Assembly (NCBI RefSeq): GCF_016464625.1
Contig: NZ_JAEAGO010000002.1
Span: 372,001 to 436,000, forward strand
Direction: 5' to 3'
DNA: 64,000 bases
DNA from: Penaeicola halotolerans
GTDB taxonomy: Bacteria > Bacteroidota > Bacteroidia > Cytophagales > Cyclobacteriaceae
Each line of letters starts with the position of its first letter. Within the stretch, counting starts at the first letter, position 1. Shown here one piece after another: positions 45,556-54,613 of the stretch. The notes under the pieces are model-generated. The model was given only the letters and a program-made list of their open reading frames with translations. It ran no database searches and was not told where the DNA came from. Both the position numbers and the translations under genes were made by a program.

Positions 45556-46686
45556 TTACTCTTCGGTACTTTGACTGGCCGCTATGTAGTAGGCACCACT
45601 CTGTACCCAAGTAGATGACTGCTGTTCAGGGCTCAATTCAATGAGCGAAACCCAATCTCCTGAGCTTGCGCCTATCTTTATAGGCGTCTTTATGAAACCT
45701 TCACTCGTTTTGATAAAACCATAAGTAGCGCCACCTTCCTGAATGATGGCGCTTTTAGGAAGTGCCCAGTTTTGTTCTTCAGAGCTATAAACCGTAGCAT
45801 TGATATAGACTCCTGGTCTGAGAAAATCATAGTCTGCTTCGGGGTGTGCATGTACTAGGATGATGCGTTCATGAGGGTCTACTTGTTGCCCGATGAGTAC
45901 GATCTCTCCTTGATAGCTTTTGTCTCCGCTGCCTGGGAAAGTGAAATCAAGTTTTTGACCAATTTTGACTTTGAGGATATCTTTTTCATAGACTTTAAGT
46001 TCTAAGTGCATGTGTGTCTTGTCTATCATCTGATACATGACTTGATTGGGATCCATGTATTTGCCGATGCTTAGGTTGTTTTGGGTGATATAGCCAGAGA
46101 TCGGGGCTAAGATATCAAGACTTGAAATCAACTTATTTGCAGAGATATTAGCTGTATTTATGCCCATAAGTTCTAGTTGTGCTTTGATACTAGCAAGAGA
46201 AGCTTGCGTGATCTGCCAGCTATTTTCTACTTCTTGAAACTGCTTGAGTGAGGAAGCATCTCCTGACCTCAGTTGTTTTTGACGTTCGTACTCTTGGTCC
46301 AAAAATCTATGCTGACTTTGAAGTTCGAGAAACTGCTGCTGCATTTTGATCAGTTCAGGGTGTTGAAGGGTAGCTAGTTTAGTACCTTTTTTGACATAAT
46401 CTCCAGGGTAAAAATGTGTCTCCTTTACGAAAGCACCAATGGGAGCTGTGATATTAGCGGTACTTTCGGGAGGCACATCTACTACACCTGTACATTGAAA
46501 AGTCTCGGTCAAGTGCTTCTTTTCCAGTGCTCCCCATGAGATTTGAGCAGCCGCTATTTGATCAGCTGTAAGAATGATATTGTTTGATGAGTTGAAGACT
46601 TCCTGCTCCTTAGTTTCAGGGTTATTTTGGCAAGCTACTAAGAGTGGGAGCCAAAACGTTAGGCTGATATATTTATTGATTTTCAT
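45556..46686 (-). CDS. RND efflux periplasmic adaptor (CzcB/CusB-like, lipoprotein)
   Basis: A 376-residue membrane-fusion protein. 'LLVAC' gives a lipobox (Cys19). The barrel-sandwich and hairpin follow: 'ITAPIGAFVKETHFYPGDYVKKG' and 'APISGYITQNNLSIGKYMDPNQVMYQM', with a helical hairpin between (~110-180). It would link the inner membrane pump to the outer-membrane factor, which here is fused to the pump. It overlaps the pump gene by 14 bp. Confidence 0.92.
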   Translation of the reverse strand: MKINKYISLTFWLPLLVACQNNPETKEQEVFNSSNNIILTADQIAAAQISWGALEKKHLTETFQCTGVVDVPPESTANITAPIGAFVKETHFYPGDYVKKGTKLATLQHPELIKMQQQFLELQSQHRFLDQEYERQKQLRSGDASSLKQFQEVENSWQITQASLASIKAQLELMGINTANISANKLISSLDILAPISGYITQNNLSIGKYMDPNQVMYQMIDKTHMHLELKVYEKDILKVKIGQKLDFTFPGSGDKSYQGEIVLIGQQVDPHERIILVHAHPEADYDFLRPGVYINATVYSSEEQNWALPKSAIIQEGGATYGFIKTSEGFIKTPIKIGASSGDWVSLIELSPEQQSSTWVQSGAYYIAASQSTEE

Positions 46687-49600
46687 GATTGTAGTAGTCG
46701 ATTTTTAGAATTAGGTCATTGTAGTTGAAAATAGTCTCTAGGTGCTGCAGTCGAATGTTCATAGCTGTAGAGAGACTTTGGAGATACTCTATGTAAGAAG
46801 CCTGACCGCTATCATACTGTATTTGGGCAGTTTCTTCTAGCTGAGTAGCTTGCTGTAGCGCATATTCCTCATAATATGCTAGCTGCTTGGTGAGCAATAT
46901 TTGATTGCTTTGAAGCTGTTGAAGCTCACGATTGATCTCAAACCGCATACGATCCATCTCAATCTGCGCTTGCTGATGAGCGATTTTACTTTGCTGTATT
47001 TTGGCGCTGTTTGGTACAAACCAAATTGGGACAGATAGCCCCACTTTGAAGCCATTTAGTCCCGTAAATGGGCCTGCAGGATCACTGATATTTTGGACAA
47101 AGTACCCGAGATTAAGCTCTGGGAATAGCTGACTTTTTTGCACACGAATCTCCTGAGAAGCTACTTGCACCTGTGCTTGTTGTAGTTGCCACATTAAAGT
47201 GCTTTCCGCATGAGGGGCTTCCACTACATTCAGTGACACTAGACTGTCTCTTAATATGATATCTTCCTCACTGAACAGCCAGTACTTTAATGCTTGCATG
47301 GCTTGTGATAGCATTTGCTCAGCCTGAAGGAGTTGATTAGAAAGTGCCATTTTATTTGTCTGAGCAGTAGTACGCTCTAATAGCGAGATTTCTCCAGTAG
47401 CGAATCTTAAGGCCGCTTTTTCATCAAATCTTTCGTAATACACATAGGTGTTTTTGATGAGGTCTAACTGTGACTGTCTAAAGAGGGTCTCTTGATAGGC
47501 TCGACTCACCTCATAGGAGAGTTGCGCTATAGTCAGCTGCTTTTGTGTATTTGTAAACTCGGTGATGGCTGAAGCTTTTTTGGCTCTCTGTAGGTGAGCA
47601 GGAATACTCCCCAAGTTTTGATTAATCTCAAAATACGGGTCTCGCTGGGGGAAGTTTTGCTGACCATAGGTATAGTTGAGGTCTGTCATGCCCAAAGCGA
47701 AACTTTCTTTTTTACTGAGTCGCTGAGCTGAGACGGCTAGTTCTGCTGACTCCACCAGCGGATGATGTGCTATAGCGTATGCTTTGGCTTCTGCTAAAGT
47801 TAGTTCTTTGGCATCTTGTGCATATAATAAAGATGCACTAAAGAGGCATAGTATCAGTAGCAATGATTTTTTGGGGGTTTTAAAAGAAAAGACTTCGCCC
47901 AAATAATACAAGGCTGGCAATACCAATAGTGTGAGTAGTGTAGCTGTGATAAGCCCTCCAATTACTACTGTGGCGAGCGGTTTTTGAACTTCTGCACCTG
48001 CGCTATTACTCAAAGCCATCGGCAAAAAACCCATAGAAGCTACAGCCGCAGTCATGATGACAGGTCTGAGTCTTACTTTTGCTCCCTCTTTGATTAAGCT
48101 GATTAAGTCCATATTTTTTTCTTCTTTGAGTGAGTTAAGATAGCTGATGAGGACAATGCCATTGAGGACTGCTACTCCGAATAGAGCGATAAACCCTACA
48201 CCTGCAGAGATACTAAAAGGCATGCCTCTTAAGTAAAGGGCTCCTACTCCTCCAATAGCTGATAGCGGTACTGCTGTGAATATCATCAGCGTATATTTCA
48301 CAGAACGAAAAGTAAAGTAGAGTAAAATAATGATTAGCAGAAGTGCGATAGGCACTGCAACAGCCAGTCGTTTTTCCGCATTTTTAAGGTTTTCAAATTG
48401 CCCCCCATAAGTGACATAGTATCCAGGATCTAGCTGGAGACCTTTCGACAACTTTTTATTGATTTCATTTACCAAGCTTTCCACATCTCTATTGCGAACA
48501 TTGATGCCGATAGTAATGCGTCTATTGGTATTTTCCCTTGAGATTTGTAGTGGACCTTCTTGCTGAGAGACTTCCGCTACTTGCGAAAGAGGGATACTAG
48601 ATCCATCAGTTAGTGGGATCATCAAGCTGCTAAGCTCAAGAGTCTGCCTCTCTTGTTCGCGTAGTCTCACGACCAAGTCAAACCTACGCTCTCCCTCATA
48701 GACGACCCCCGTCTGAGCACCACCTATGGCGGCTTTTACAACTTGGTTGACCTCAGACACTTGGAGTCCATAGCGTGCCATAAGTGTAGGTTGATAGTTG
48801 ATCCGATACTGAGGCGAACCTTCTATCTGCTCTACTTTGATGTCTCCGGCACCGTCAATGTCTCTGATCATACGAGCAGCTTCTTGTGCTTTTTCTGATA
48901 GGACATTTAAGTCATCACCATATATTTTGACAGCTATGTCGGTTTTCACACCCGTCATCAGTTCATTGAATCTGAGTTGTATAGGTTGGGTAAAATCAAA
49001 AGAAGCATGCACTAAGACACTCAGCTTTTCCTTCATCAGGTCTGCTAAGTCTTCTCTATTGTCTGCGCTGACCCATTCGTCTTTTTCTTTGAGCAAAATC
49101 ATCACATCGGCTTCCTCTACAGACATGGGGTCTGTGGGGATTTCGGCTGTACCGATTTTGGAGATCACGCCTGTCACCTCTGGGAAGTTGTCCAAAAGGA
49201 TTTTTTCAGCCTTAGTGGAGGTTTTGATGCTCTCCTCTAGGGACGATCCAGGTGGGAGTGTGATCTGCATGGCCAAGTCACCTTCCTCCAGCGTAGGGAT
49301 AAACTCGCCTCCCATCTTGAGAAATGCCATGACTGTCAAGATAAATAGAGAAAGTGCGATCAATACTGTTTTGCGCGCATGAGATAGTGCTACCGAAAGT
49401 AATGGCATGTAGCCACGCTGAAGCCAAGCGATGATCTTGTCCGAGAAGTTTTCCTTATGGTTGATTTCTTTTTTGAGGAAAAGCGCAGACATCATCGGCA
49501 CGTAAGTCAGCGAAAGGATGAATGCTCCCAATATCGCAAAGCTTACTGTCTGTGCCATCGGGCCAAATGTTTTCCCCTCGATACCTGTGAGCGCAAGTAT

Positions 49601-50983
49601 AGGTAAGTAAACGATGAGGATGATGATTTCGCCAAAAGCCGCAGAGGTTCTGATTTTAGCAGCAGCACTAAATACAGACTCATCCATTTGATCTTGGGTG
49701 AGCTTGGTGCCACTCTTAGTTTTGTGGAAATAGTGCAAGATGCTCTCTACGATGATCACTGATCCATCTACTACGATCCCAAAGTCGATGGCTCCTAGCG
49801 ACATGAGGTTAGCAGAGATGCCGAATATATGCATCATCGCTAGGGCAAAAAGCATCGCTAAAGGAATCACCGAAGCCACAATCAGTCCCGCTCGGAAGTT
49901 ACCAAGAAGTAGCACCAAAACGAAGATGACAATGAGCCCTCCTTCTATCAGATTTTTGGAAACAGTAGCAATGGTTTTATCCACTAGCTTAGAGCGGTCA
50001 AGATAAGGGACTATGCTGACCCCATCGGGTAGACTTTTTTGTACTTCTGCTACTTTGGCTTTGACCAAATCGATCGTTTTAGAGGAGTTGGCTCCTTTGA
50101 GCATGAGGGTGATGCCTCCTACAGCCTCTCCCTTGCCATCCTTGGTCATAGCACCATATCTCAGTGCGCTGCCAAATGTTACCTCCGCCACTTGACTGAT
50201 AAGAATAGGTACGCCATTGATAGATTTGATCACGATCTGCTCTATGTCACTAGGGCTTTTGATGAGTCCTTCTGCTCGGATCGCATAAGCCTTTTGTCCA
50301 TCATTGAGATAGCCTCCACCGATATTTTGATTACTTTTTTCAAGTGCTGATATGACATCTAAAAGACTTAGACCAAAGCTCTGAAGTGATTGAGAGTTGA
50401 CACTGACTTCATACTGCTTGAGATATCCGCCAAATGAACTCACCTCTACGATACCTGGTATGCCAGAGAGCTGTCTTTTGACGATCCAGTCTTGAATAGA
50501 TCGTAGCTCCATCGCATTATAAAGGTGTTTTTTATCTGGGCTGATTTCTAGTGTGTATTGATAGATTTCGCCTAGTCCTGTAGTGATCGGCATGAGTTCT
50601 GGACTTCCCATTCCAGAGGGGATTTCTTCAGAGGCTTTCAGTATTTGTTCTGATACCAGCTGTCGGGCATCGAGTATGGGAAAATCCTCTTCAAATACGA
50701 TGGTCACTACTGACAGTCCATAGCGAGAAATGGAGCGGATCTCTTCCACACTTGGGAGGTTGGCCATGGCCAGTTCTACAGGAAAAGTGACAAATTGCTC
50801 CATCTCCTCTGGTGCTAGTGCGGGAGATACGGTGACTACTTGAACCTGATTGTTGGTGATGTCAGGGACGGCATCTAAAGCGAGCTGAGTAGCTGAGTAA
50901 GTACCCCAACCTATCAGCCCTAGCATCAAGATTATGATGATTAGCTTATTCTTGATGCTATAGCGGATGATTTGATCAATCAT
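46673..50983 (-). CDS. CzcA-type heavy-metal RND pump fused to a TolC-like outer membrane factor
   Basis: A 1436-residue fusion. Residues 1-1030 are a CzcA/CusA RND pump: 'NNKLIII'-like first helix, 'DAVPDITNNQVQV', and transmembrane motif 'DFGIVVDGSVIIVES' at ~400, whose acidic pattern is that of the HME1/CzcA group (Zn, Co, Cd, Ni) rather than Cu pumps. From ~1035 a second signal-like segment 'KKSLLLILCLFSASLLYAQ' precedes a TolC/CzcC-like domain to the end, with repeated helical motifs. Cleavage after the second signal would release an outer-membrane factor. The frame runs up to GTG 51043, but ATG 50983 ('MIDQIIRYSI') is standard. Confidence 0.93.
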   Translation of the reverse strand: MIDQIIRYSIKNKLIIIILMLGLIGWGTYSATQLALDAVPDITNNQVQVVTVSPALAPEEMEQFVTFPVELAMANLPSVEEIRSISRYGLSVVTIVFEEDFPILDARQLVSEQILKASEEIPSGMGSPELMPITTGLGEIYQYTLEISPDKKHLYNAMELRSIQDWIVKRQLSGIPGIVEVSSFGGYLKQYEVSVNSQSLQSFGLSLLDVISALEKSNQNIGGGYLNDGQKAYAIRAEGLIKSPSDIEQIVIKSINGVPILISQVAEVTFGSALRYGAMTKDGKGEAVGGITLMLKGANSSKTIDLVKAKVAEVQKSLPDGVSIVPYLDRSKLVDKTIATVSKNLIEGGLIVIFVLVLLLGNFRAGLIVASVIPLAMLFALAMMHIFGISANLMSLGAIDFGIVVDGSVIIVESILHYFHKTKSGTKLTQDQMDESVFSAAAKIRTSAAFGEIIILIVYLPILALTGIEGKTFGPMAQTVSFAILGAFILSLTYVPMMSALFLKKEINHKENFSDKIIAWLQRGYMPLLSVALSHARKTVLIALSLFILTVMAFLKMGGEFIPTLEEGDLAMQITLPPGSSLEESIKTSTKAEKILLDNFPEVTGVISKIGTAEIPTDPMSVEEADVMILLKEKDEWVSADNREDLADLMKEKLSVLVHASFDFTQPIQLRFNELMTGVKTDIAVKIYGDDLNVLSEKAQEAARMIRDIDGAGDIKVEQIEGSPQYRINYQPTLMARYGLQVSEVNQVVKAAIGGAQTGVVYEGERRFDLVVRLREQERQTLELSSLMIPLTDGSSIPLSQVAEVSQQEGPLQISRENTNRRITIGINVRNRDVESLVNEINKKLSKGLQLDPGYYVTYGGQFENLKNAEKRLAVAVPIALLLIIILLYFTFRSVKYTLMIFTAVPLSAIGGVGALYLRGMPFSISAGVGFIALFGVAVLNGIVLISYLNSLKEEKNMDLISLIKEGAKVRLRPVIMTAAVASMGFLPMALSNSAGAEVQKPLATVVIGGLITATLLTLLVLPALYYLGEVFSFKTPKKSLLLILCLFSASLLYAQDAKELTLAEAKAYAIAHHPLVESAELAVSAQRLSKKESFALGMTDLNYTYGQQNFPQRDPYFEINQNLGSIPAHLQRAKKASAITEFTNTQKQLTIAQLSYEVSRAYQETLFRQSQLDLIKNTYVYYERFDEKAALRFATGEISLLERTTAQTNKMALSNQLLQAEQMLSQAMQALKYWLFSEEDIILRDSLVSLNVVEAPHAESTLMWQLQQAQVQVASQEIRVQKSQLFPELNLGYFVQNISDPAGPFTGLNGFKVGLSVPIWFVPNSAKIQQSKIAHQQAQIEMDRMRFEINRELQQLQSNQILLTKQLAYYEEYALQQATQLEETAQIQYDSGQASYIEYLQSLSTAMNIRLQHLETIFNYNDLILKIDYYNHENQ

Positions 50984-51044
50984 GATAGCAGATATTGATG
51001 TGAGAAATGTAAATAGTGCGCTTTGAGGAGCGCAAGAGGTCACA

Positions 51045-51425
51045 TCAGATGCGTGGAGGCTGGATCAAAAGACCGAGGTCTAATGAATCATAAAAGTTAG
51101 CATAGAAGCTAGTATAAGATACTCCTTGAGGAATATCAGTAAAATCAAAGGAGAATAAGTTAGGCATGAAAAGTTGAAGGCCTGATACTTGGCTACCAAA
51201 TAGAGGAAGGGCTGTTTCATGTACAGGTTCTTCATGTTGACTACCGATGCTATAATGCATGACGATGAAATCTATCATATCAAAGTCACCACTCGCTTGT
51301 GCTTTATGATAGTTGAAATGGTCAATGAAAGCAGGGATTTTTGAAAACTCACCAGTGGCACTCATCGGCAGGAGACTTGCCAAAAAGAGAAATGAGGCCA
51401 TTAAAACTGCTACTAGTGGTTTCAT
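51045..51425 (-). CDS. Small secreted protein upstream of metal efflux pump
   Basis: A 126-residue protein with a signal peptide (residues 1-25, 'MSATG'). The mature part has 'AFIDHFNYHKAQ', 'FIVMHYSIGSQHEEPVHETALPLF', a His-rich pattern that I recall as typical of small proteins encoded just before CzcA-type pumps in Bacteroidota. Scattered histidines could bind metal. Its stop is 61 bp from the pump ATG on the same strand. The function is inferred from position only. ATG 51440 is also possible. Confidence 0.65.
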   Translation of the reverse strand: MKPLVAVLMASFLFLASLLPMSATGEFSKIPAFIDHFNYHKAQASGDFDMIDFIVMHYSIGSQHEEPVHETALPLFGSQVSGLQLFMPNLFSFDFTDIPQGVSYTSFYANFYDSLDLGLLIQPPRI

Positions 51426-51550
51426 GGTCGAAATGTACATGGAACTCTGTAAAATAAAAATCCAATCATGTAAAATATACTGCTAGGCCTACAGGAGCTA
51501 TTTCAAAACATTTTACTCCATTTAGCGGTCATGATGGAAAGCAATCAATC

Positions 51551-52000
51551 ATGCATATCCAAATTCAGACAGAAGTTTCGGCAGATCATTTATCCGTTAA
51601 GGAAGGTTTCACACAAGACCTTTTTTTGAAACTTAATCCCCCTTTTCCCCCTGTCAAACTATTGAAATTTGATGGCTGTGATACTGGTGATCAAGTCAGC
51701 TTGGAGCTCAATTTTATCTTTTTTAAGCAGAGGTGGGATAGTCTCATCACCGAAGATCGTACAGACGAACAGATTTTCATGTTTGTAGATGAGGGTGTGA
51801 AACTCCCTTTTTTCTTAAAGTATTGGAAACACAGGCATATCGTAGAGGCTCGAGGAGATGCATCGGTGATCATAGATGATATTAGTTTTAAAGCTCCATT
51901 TCTATTGCTGACATGGCTGCTGTATCCTGTACTTTATTTGCAGTTTCTCTATAGAAAGCCGATTTACAAGCGAGTATTTACAAAAAAAGCACGTCAGTAA
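51551..52000 (+). CDS. SRPBCC-fold-like protein
   Basis: A 149-residue protein resembling SRPBCC (START/polyketide cyclase-like) proteins: 'MHIQIQTEVSADHLSVKEGFTQDLFLKLNPPFPPVKLL' where the usual 'v.....vw..ltd..' would be, 'EARGDASVIIDDISFKAPF' and a C-terminal long helix 'FLLLTWLLYPVLYLQFLYRKPIYKRVF'. Such proteins bind hydrophobic ligands. The stop codon TAA lies in the loop of a perfect terminator hairpin. Function unknown. Confidence 0.65.
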   Translation: MHIQIQTEVSADHLSVKEGFTQDLFLKLNPPFPPVKLLKFDGCDTGDQVSLELNFIFFKQRWDSLITEDRTDEQIFMFVDEGVKLPFFLKYWKHRHIVEARGDASVIIDDISFKAPFLLLTWLLYPVLYLQFLYRKPIYKRVFTKKARQ

Positions 52001-52009
52001 GACGTGCTT
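51987..52009. terminator. Terminator containing the stop codon in its loop
   Basis: AAGCACGTC (51987-51995) pairs with GACGTGCTT (52001-52009); the loop 51996-52000 is AGTAA, which includes the stop of the SRPBCC-like gene. On the minus strand the stem is followed by a run of U, an ideal terminator for the Fur gene at 52036. Confidence 0.85.
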
Positions 52010-52035
52010 GGGTTTTGGGTTTATGGTGTTTGGAC

Positions 52036-52503
52036 TCAGCCAAGTTTGAGATTTTCGCAATCCTCGATCACACAATCTCCATATAGTACAAGTGAGTGAC
52101 TGGTGATCTTAGAATCCAGTGACTTACCCATAGCTTCTTTGATATCATTGATGCGCGCATCTGAGAACTCTCTGATTTTGCGACATTGGTTGCAGACATG
52201 GTGGTCATGATGCTTGTAAGTGAGCGCTTGTTCGTAGAGGGCTACTTTATCTTTGAACTGGTGTTTGACAGCTAGGCCACATTCTACTAGCAAATCTAGC
52301 GTATTGTAGATCGTAGCGCGACTGATGGTATAGCCTTTATTTCTCATTTTGAGAAAAAGATTTTCTACATCGATGTGCTCATCTTGTGGCAATGCATATA
52401 GCTCATCTATGACGGAAAATCGCTCTGGTGTCTTGCGACTGCCTTGTCTTGAGAGATAGTCTTCAAATATGCGCTTTGCTTTGTCTATGATATGCTTATC
52501 CAC
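52036..52503 (-). CDS. Fur-family metalloregulator
   Basis: A 155-residue Fur/Zur/PerR-type regulator. The winged helix is 'RKTPERFSVIDELYALPQDEHIDVENLF' and 'ISRATIYNTLDLLVECGLAV'. The metal-binding region is 'YKHHDHHVCNQCRKI' (His-rich, C-x-x-C) and a second pair 'GDCVIEDC' near the C-terminus gives the structural zinc site. It could be a zinc, iron or peroxide sensor; location 0.6 kb from the efflux operon hints at metal homeostasis. The best start is GTG 52503; no ATG is in frame upstream. Confidence 0.93.
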   Translation of the reverse strand: MDKHIIDKAKRIFEDYLSRQGSRKTPERFSVIDELYALPQDEHIDVENLFLKMRNKGYTISRATIYNTLDLLVECGLAVKHQFKDKVALYEQALTYKHHDHHVCNQCRKIREFSDARINDIKEAMGKSLDSKITSHSLVLYGDCVIEDCENLKLG

Positions 52504-52732
52504 CGCCTCTTGATTTTGTGTTCGACTTTAAATATGCGTGAATTTCTATTGTAAATCAAATCAAGGGATAAATAAATTGCTGTACTCTAGAGGGCAATAT
52601 AGCGTGCAGATTCGTACACCCTGTGAGAGATATACTTAGCTTTTTGTGCTTAAAACTTTAAGTTTCCGTATTTTGACTAACTTCAAGCTTTTGGGAACGA
52701 TATTTGGCAAAAATCAGGGGAATGAAATTTTT

Positions 52733-53296
52733 ATGTTGATCTATCATATCAAAATGGGTTGGAACAGGATCAGGGCCATAGAGTATGGCAAGGCGCATCT
52801 AATTGGGATGATCCTAGAAACTTGTATCTTTTTATTTATCCTCCAGTTTATCATGGACAAGCAGGTGCTGTATAGCCTGATCACAGACTGGTTGGAGCCG
52901 ATCATTTGGTTGTTTCCCTTTTTACTAACCTTTTTCAGCTTTTTATTTTATCTACACATCTATTACTCTGTGTTTATCAATAGGCGCAAAGAACTTGCCC
53001 TTCGTACACTGATGGGTGCTTCGGCTATGAAGCTCTGCTGCTTGGCCTATGCAGAGATTCTGGTCAAAGTCAATGTAGCCATTTTTACCGCAGTAGCGCT
53101 TATTGAAGGTTTCTTGTTTGTCCTTCAATACCTCTTTGACCTATATATGGTGATTCCATCTTACATCTCTTGGATGACGATCTTGATCACTTGGGGCTCA
53201 TTTAATTTACTAGGCTTAGTGGCGTTGATGTTTTTTAGGATAAAAATCAAAACAGCCCCTCCTAGCATCCTAATTCATCAAAATCCAAGAGTCTAA
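52733..53296 (+). CDS. FtsX-like single-domain membrane protein
   Basis: A 187-residue protein resembling the C-terminal permease half of FtsX/MacB-type ABC proteins: four hydrophobic helices, with 'NRRKELALRTLMGASAMKLCCL' between helices 2 and 3, a motif seen in MacB-like permeases. It has no ATPase partner in the neighbourhood, so it may be a degenerate or stand-alone relative. The frame is open from GTG 52646; ATG 52733 is preferred. Confidence 0.65.
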   Translation: MLIYHIKMGWNRIRAIEYGKAHLIGMILETCIFLFILQFIMDKQVLYSLITDWLEPIIWLFPFLLTFFSFLFYLHIYYSVFINRRKELALRTLMGASAMKLCCLAYAEILVKVNVAIFTAVALIEGFLFVLQYLFDLYMVIPSYISWMTILITWGSFNLLGLVALMFFRIKIKTAPPSILIHQNPRV

Positions 53297-53368
53297 ATAT
53301 TCCTCGTAACAATTTGATGCTGAAAGCTATTATTTGATTAAATTATCAAAAAGAAGGTCATCAAATTT

Positions 53369-54613
53369 ATGCGCTTCATCAAATCGGGGTTGTTTGGTCT
53401 ATTTATATTCCTGAGTACTCAAGTCCTTGGTCAACAGTTCGAGGTGAGTGGATTCTTTCTGACCAACAATCAACGAAAAGTCGAAATTCCTTTTGAGAAT
53501 CATGGTAACCTGATCATCGTGAAAATGATGCTTCAGAACCAGCTTCCACTCAACTTTGTGGTAGATACGGGTGTACGCTATACTCTGCTGATAGACAAGG
53601 TTTACAGTGATCTGATCAATATCAATTATGATCGTCAGCTTGCGCTCATGGGTCCAGATGGTAAAAATACTGTCAATGCTTACGTTGCCTCTGGAGTTGA
53701 CTACCTCGTATTAGGAGGTTTGATCGCGAGAAACCAATCTTTCTTGGTCTTGGAAGAAGATTATCTAGACTTGAAGAGCTTTTTGGGGCTTCCTATTCAT
53801 GGGATTATTGGGTTTGATCTCTTTGATCGCTTTGTGGTAGAGCTCAACTACGATGATATGATCATGACATTGCATGAGCCGAGGAGTTTTAAGCGCCCTA
53901 AGCGCATGCGCAAGGTGCCACTGGAGATCATCGACACGAAGCCTTATATCACGATAGATATCCAACAGAGAAATGGCAAAGTGCTGAAAAATGCTAAAAT
54001 GCTGGTAGACACTGGCGCCAGTCATGCGATCATGATCAATAGGGAAACAACTGATGATGTCTTTATGCCTGATCGTCAGCTGGAGACTAGTCTAGGACGT
54101 GGACTTGGGGGTGAGATCGGTGGTGTAGTTGGTAGAGTGGACAAAGTTTCTTTCAACCGTTTCACCTTTCGTGAGGTACTTACATCCTATCCAGATCCGA
54201 ATGATTTTTCATCTATCATCAAAGACACAGGTCGCTTCGGCACGGTGGGAGCCGATATTTTCTCCAAGCTTCGGATCATCATCGATTATGATAAAAAGCA
54301 ATTATTTCTAGCCAAAGGAGGCAGGTATAGAGAACGTTTTGAATTTAACATGTCTGGGATTGAGTTTAAAGCGCAGGAACTATTAGGCAAGAAGATAGTT
54401 ATCAACTCTATACGCGAAGGGACACCTGGAGATGATGCAGGACTTCAAAAAGGGGATATCCTCTATGCGCTTAATGGTTCACTAGCTTCTTCTATGACTT
54501 TGACTCAGGTAAATGATTTGATGAGCTCTAAAGATGGCAGGACTATCAGGATGGTTGTCTTGAGAAATGGTGAAAAGCTTCGCGTCAAGTTTGATCTAAA
54601 GCGACTCATTTAA
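53369..54613 (+). CDS. Exported two-lobed aspartic protease with PDZ domain
   Basis: A 414-residue protein with a signal peptide (residues 1-21). Two retropepsin-like halves are visible: first 'NFVVDTGVRYTLL' (Asp66-Thr-Gly) and second 'MLVDTGASHAIMIN' (Asp214-Thr-Gly), each with a following 'G-x-I/V-G-x-D' strand ('GIIGFDLF', 'GTVGADIF'). A PDZ domain follows ('GTPGDDAGLQKGDILYALNG', ~350-400). The two active-site triads in one chain imply a pepsin-like bilobal arrangement. It ends with TAA overlapping the next ATG by one base (TAATG). Confidence 0.82.
   Translation: MRFIKSGLFGLFIFLSTQVLGQQFEVSGFFLTNNQRKVEIPFENHGNLIIVKMMLQNQLPLNFVVDTGVRYTLLIDKVYSDLININYDRQLALMGPDGKNTVNAYVASGVDYLVLGGLIARNQSFLVLEEDYLDLKSFLGLPIHGIIGFDLFDRFVVELNYDDMIMTLHEPRSFKRPKRMRKVPLEIIDTKPYITIDIQQRNGKVLKNAKMLVDTGASHAIMINRETTDDVFMPDRQLETSLGRGLGGEIGGVVGRVDKVSFNRFTFREVLTSYPDPNDFSSIIKDTGRFGTVGADIFSKLRIIIDYDKKQLFLAKGGRYRERFEFNMSGIEFKAQELLGKKIVINSIREGTPGDDAGLQKGDILYALNGSLASSMTLTQVNDLMSSKDGRTIRMVVLRNGEKLRVKFDLKRLI

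Noticed and set aside
48837-49382. 181-residue plus-strand ORF
   Set aside because: Antisense to the RND pump, serine-rich shadow translation.
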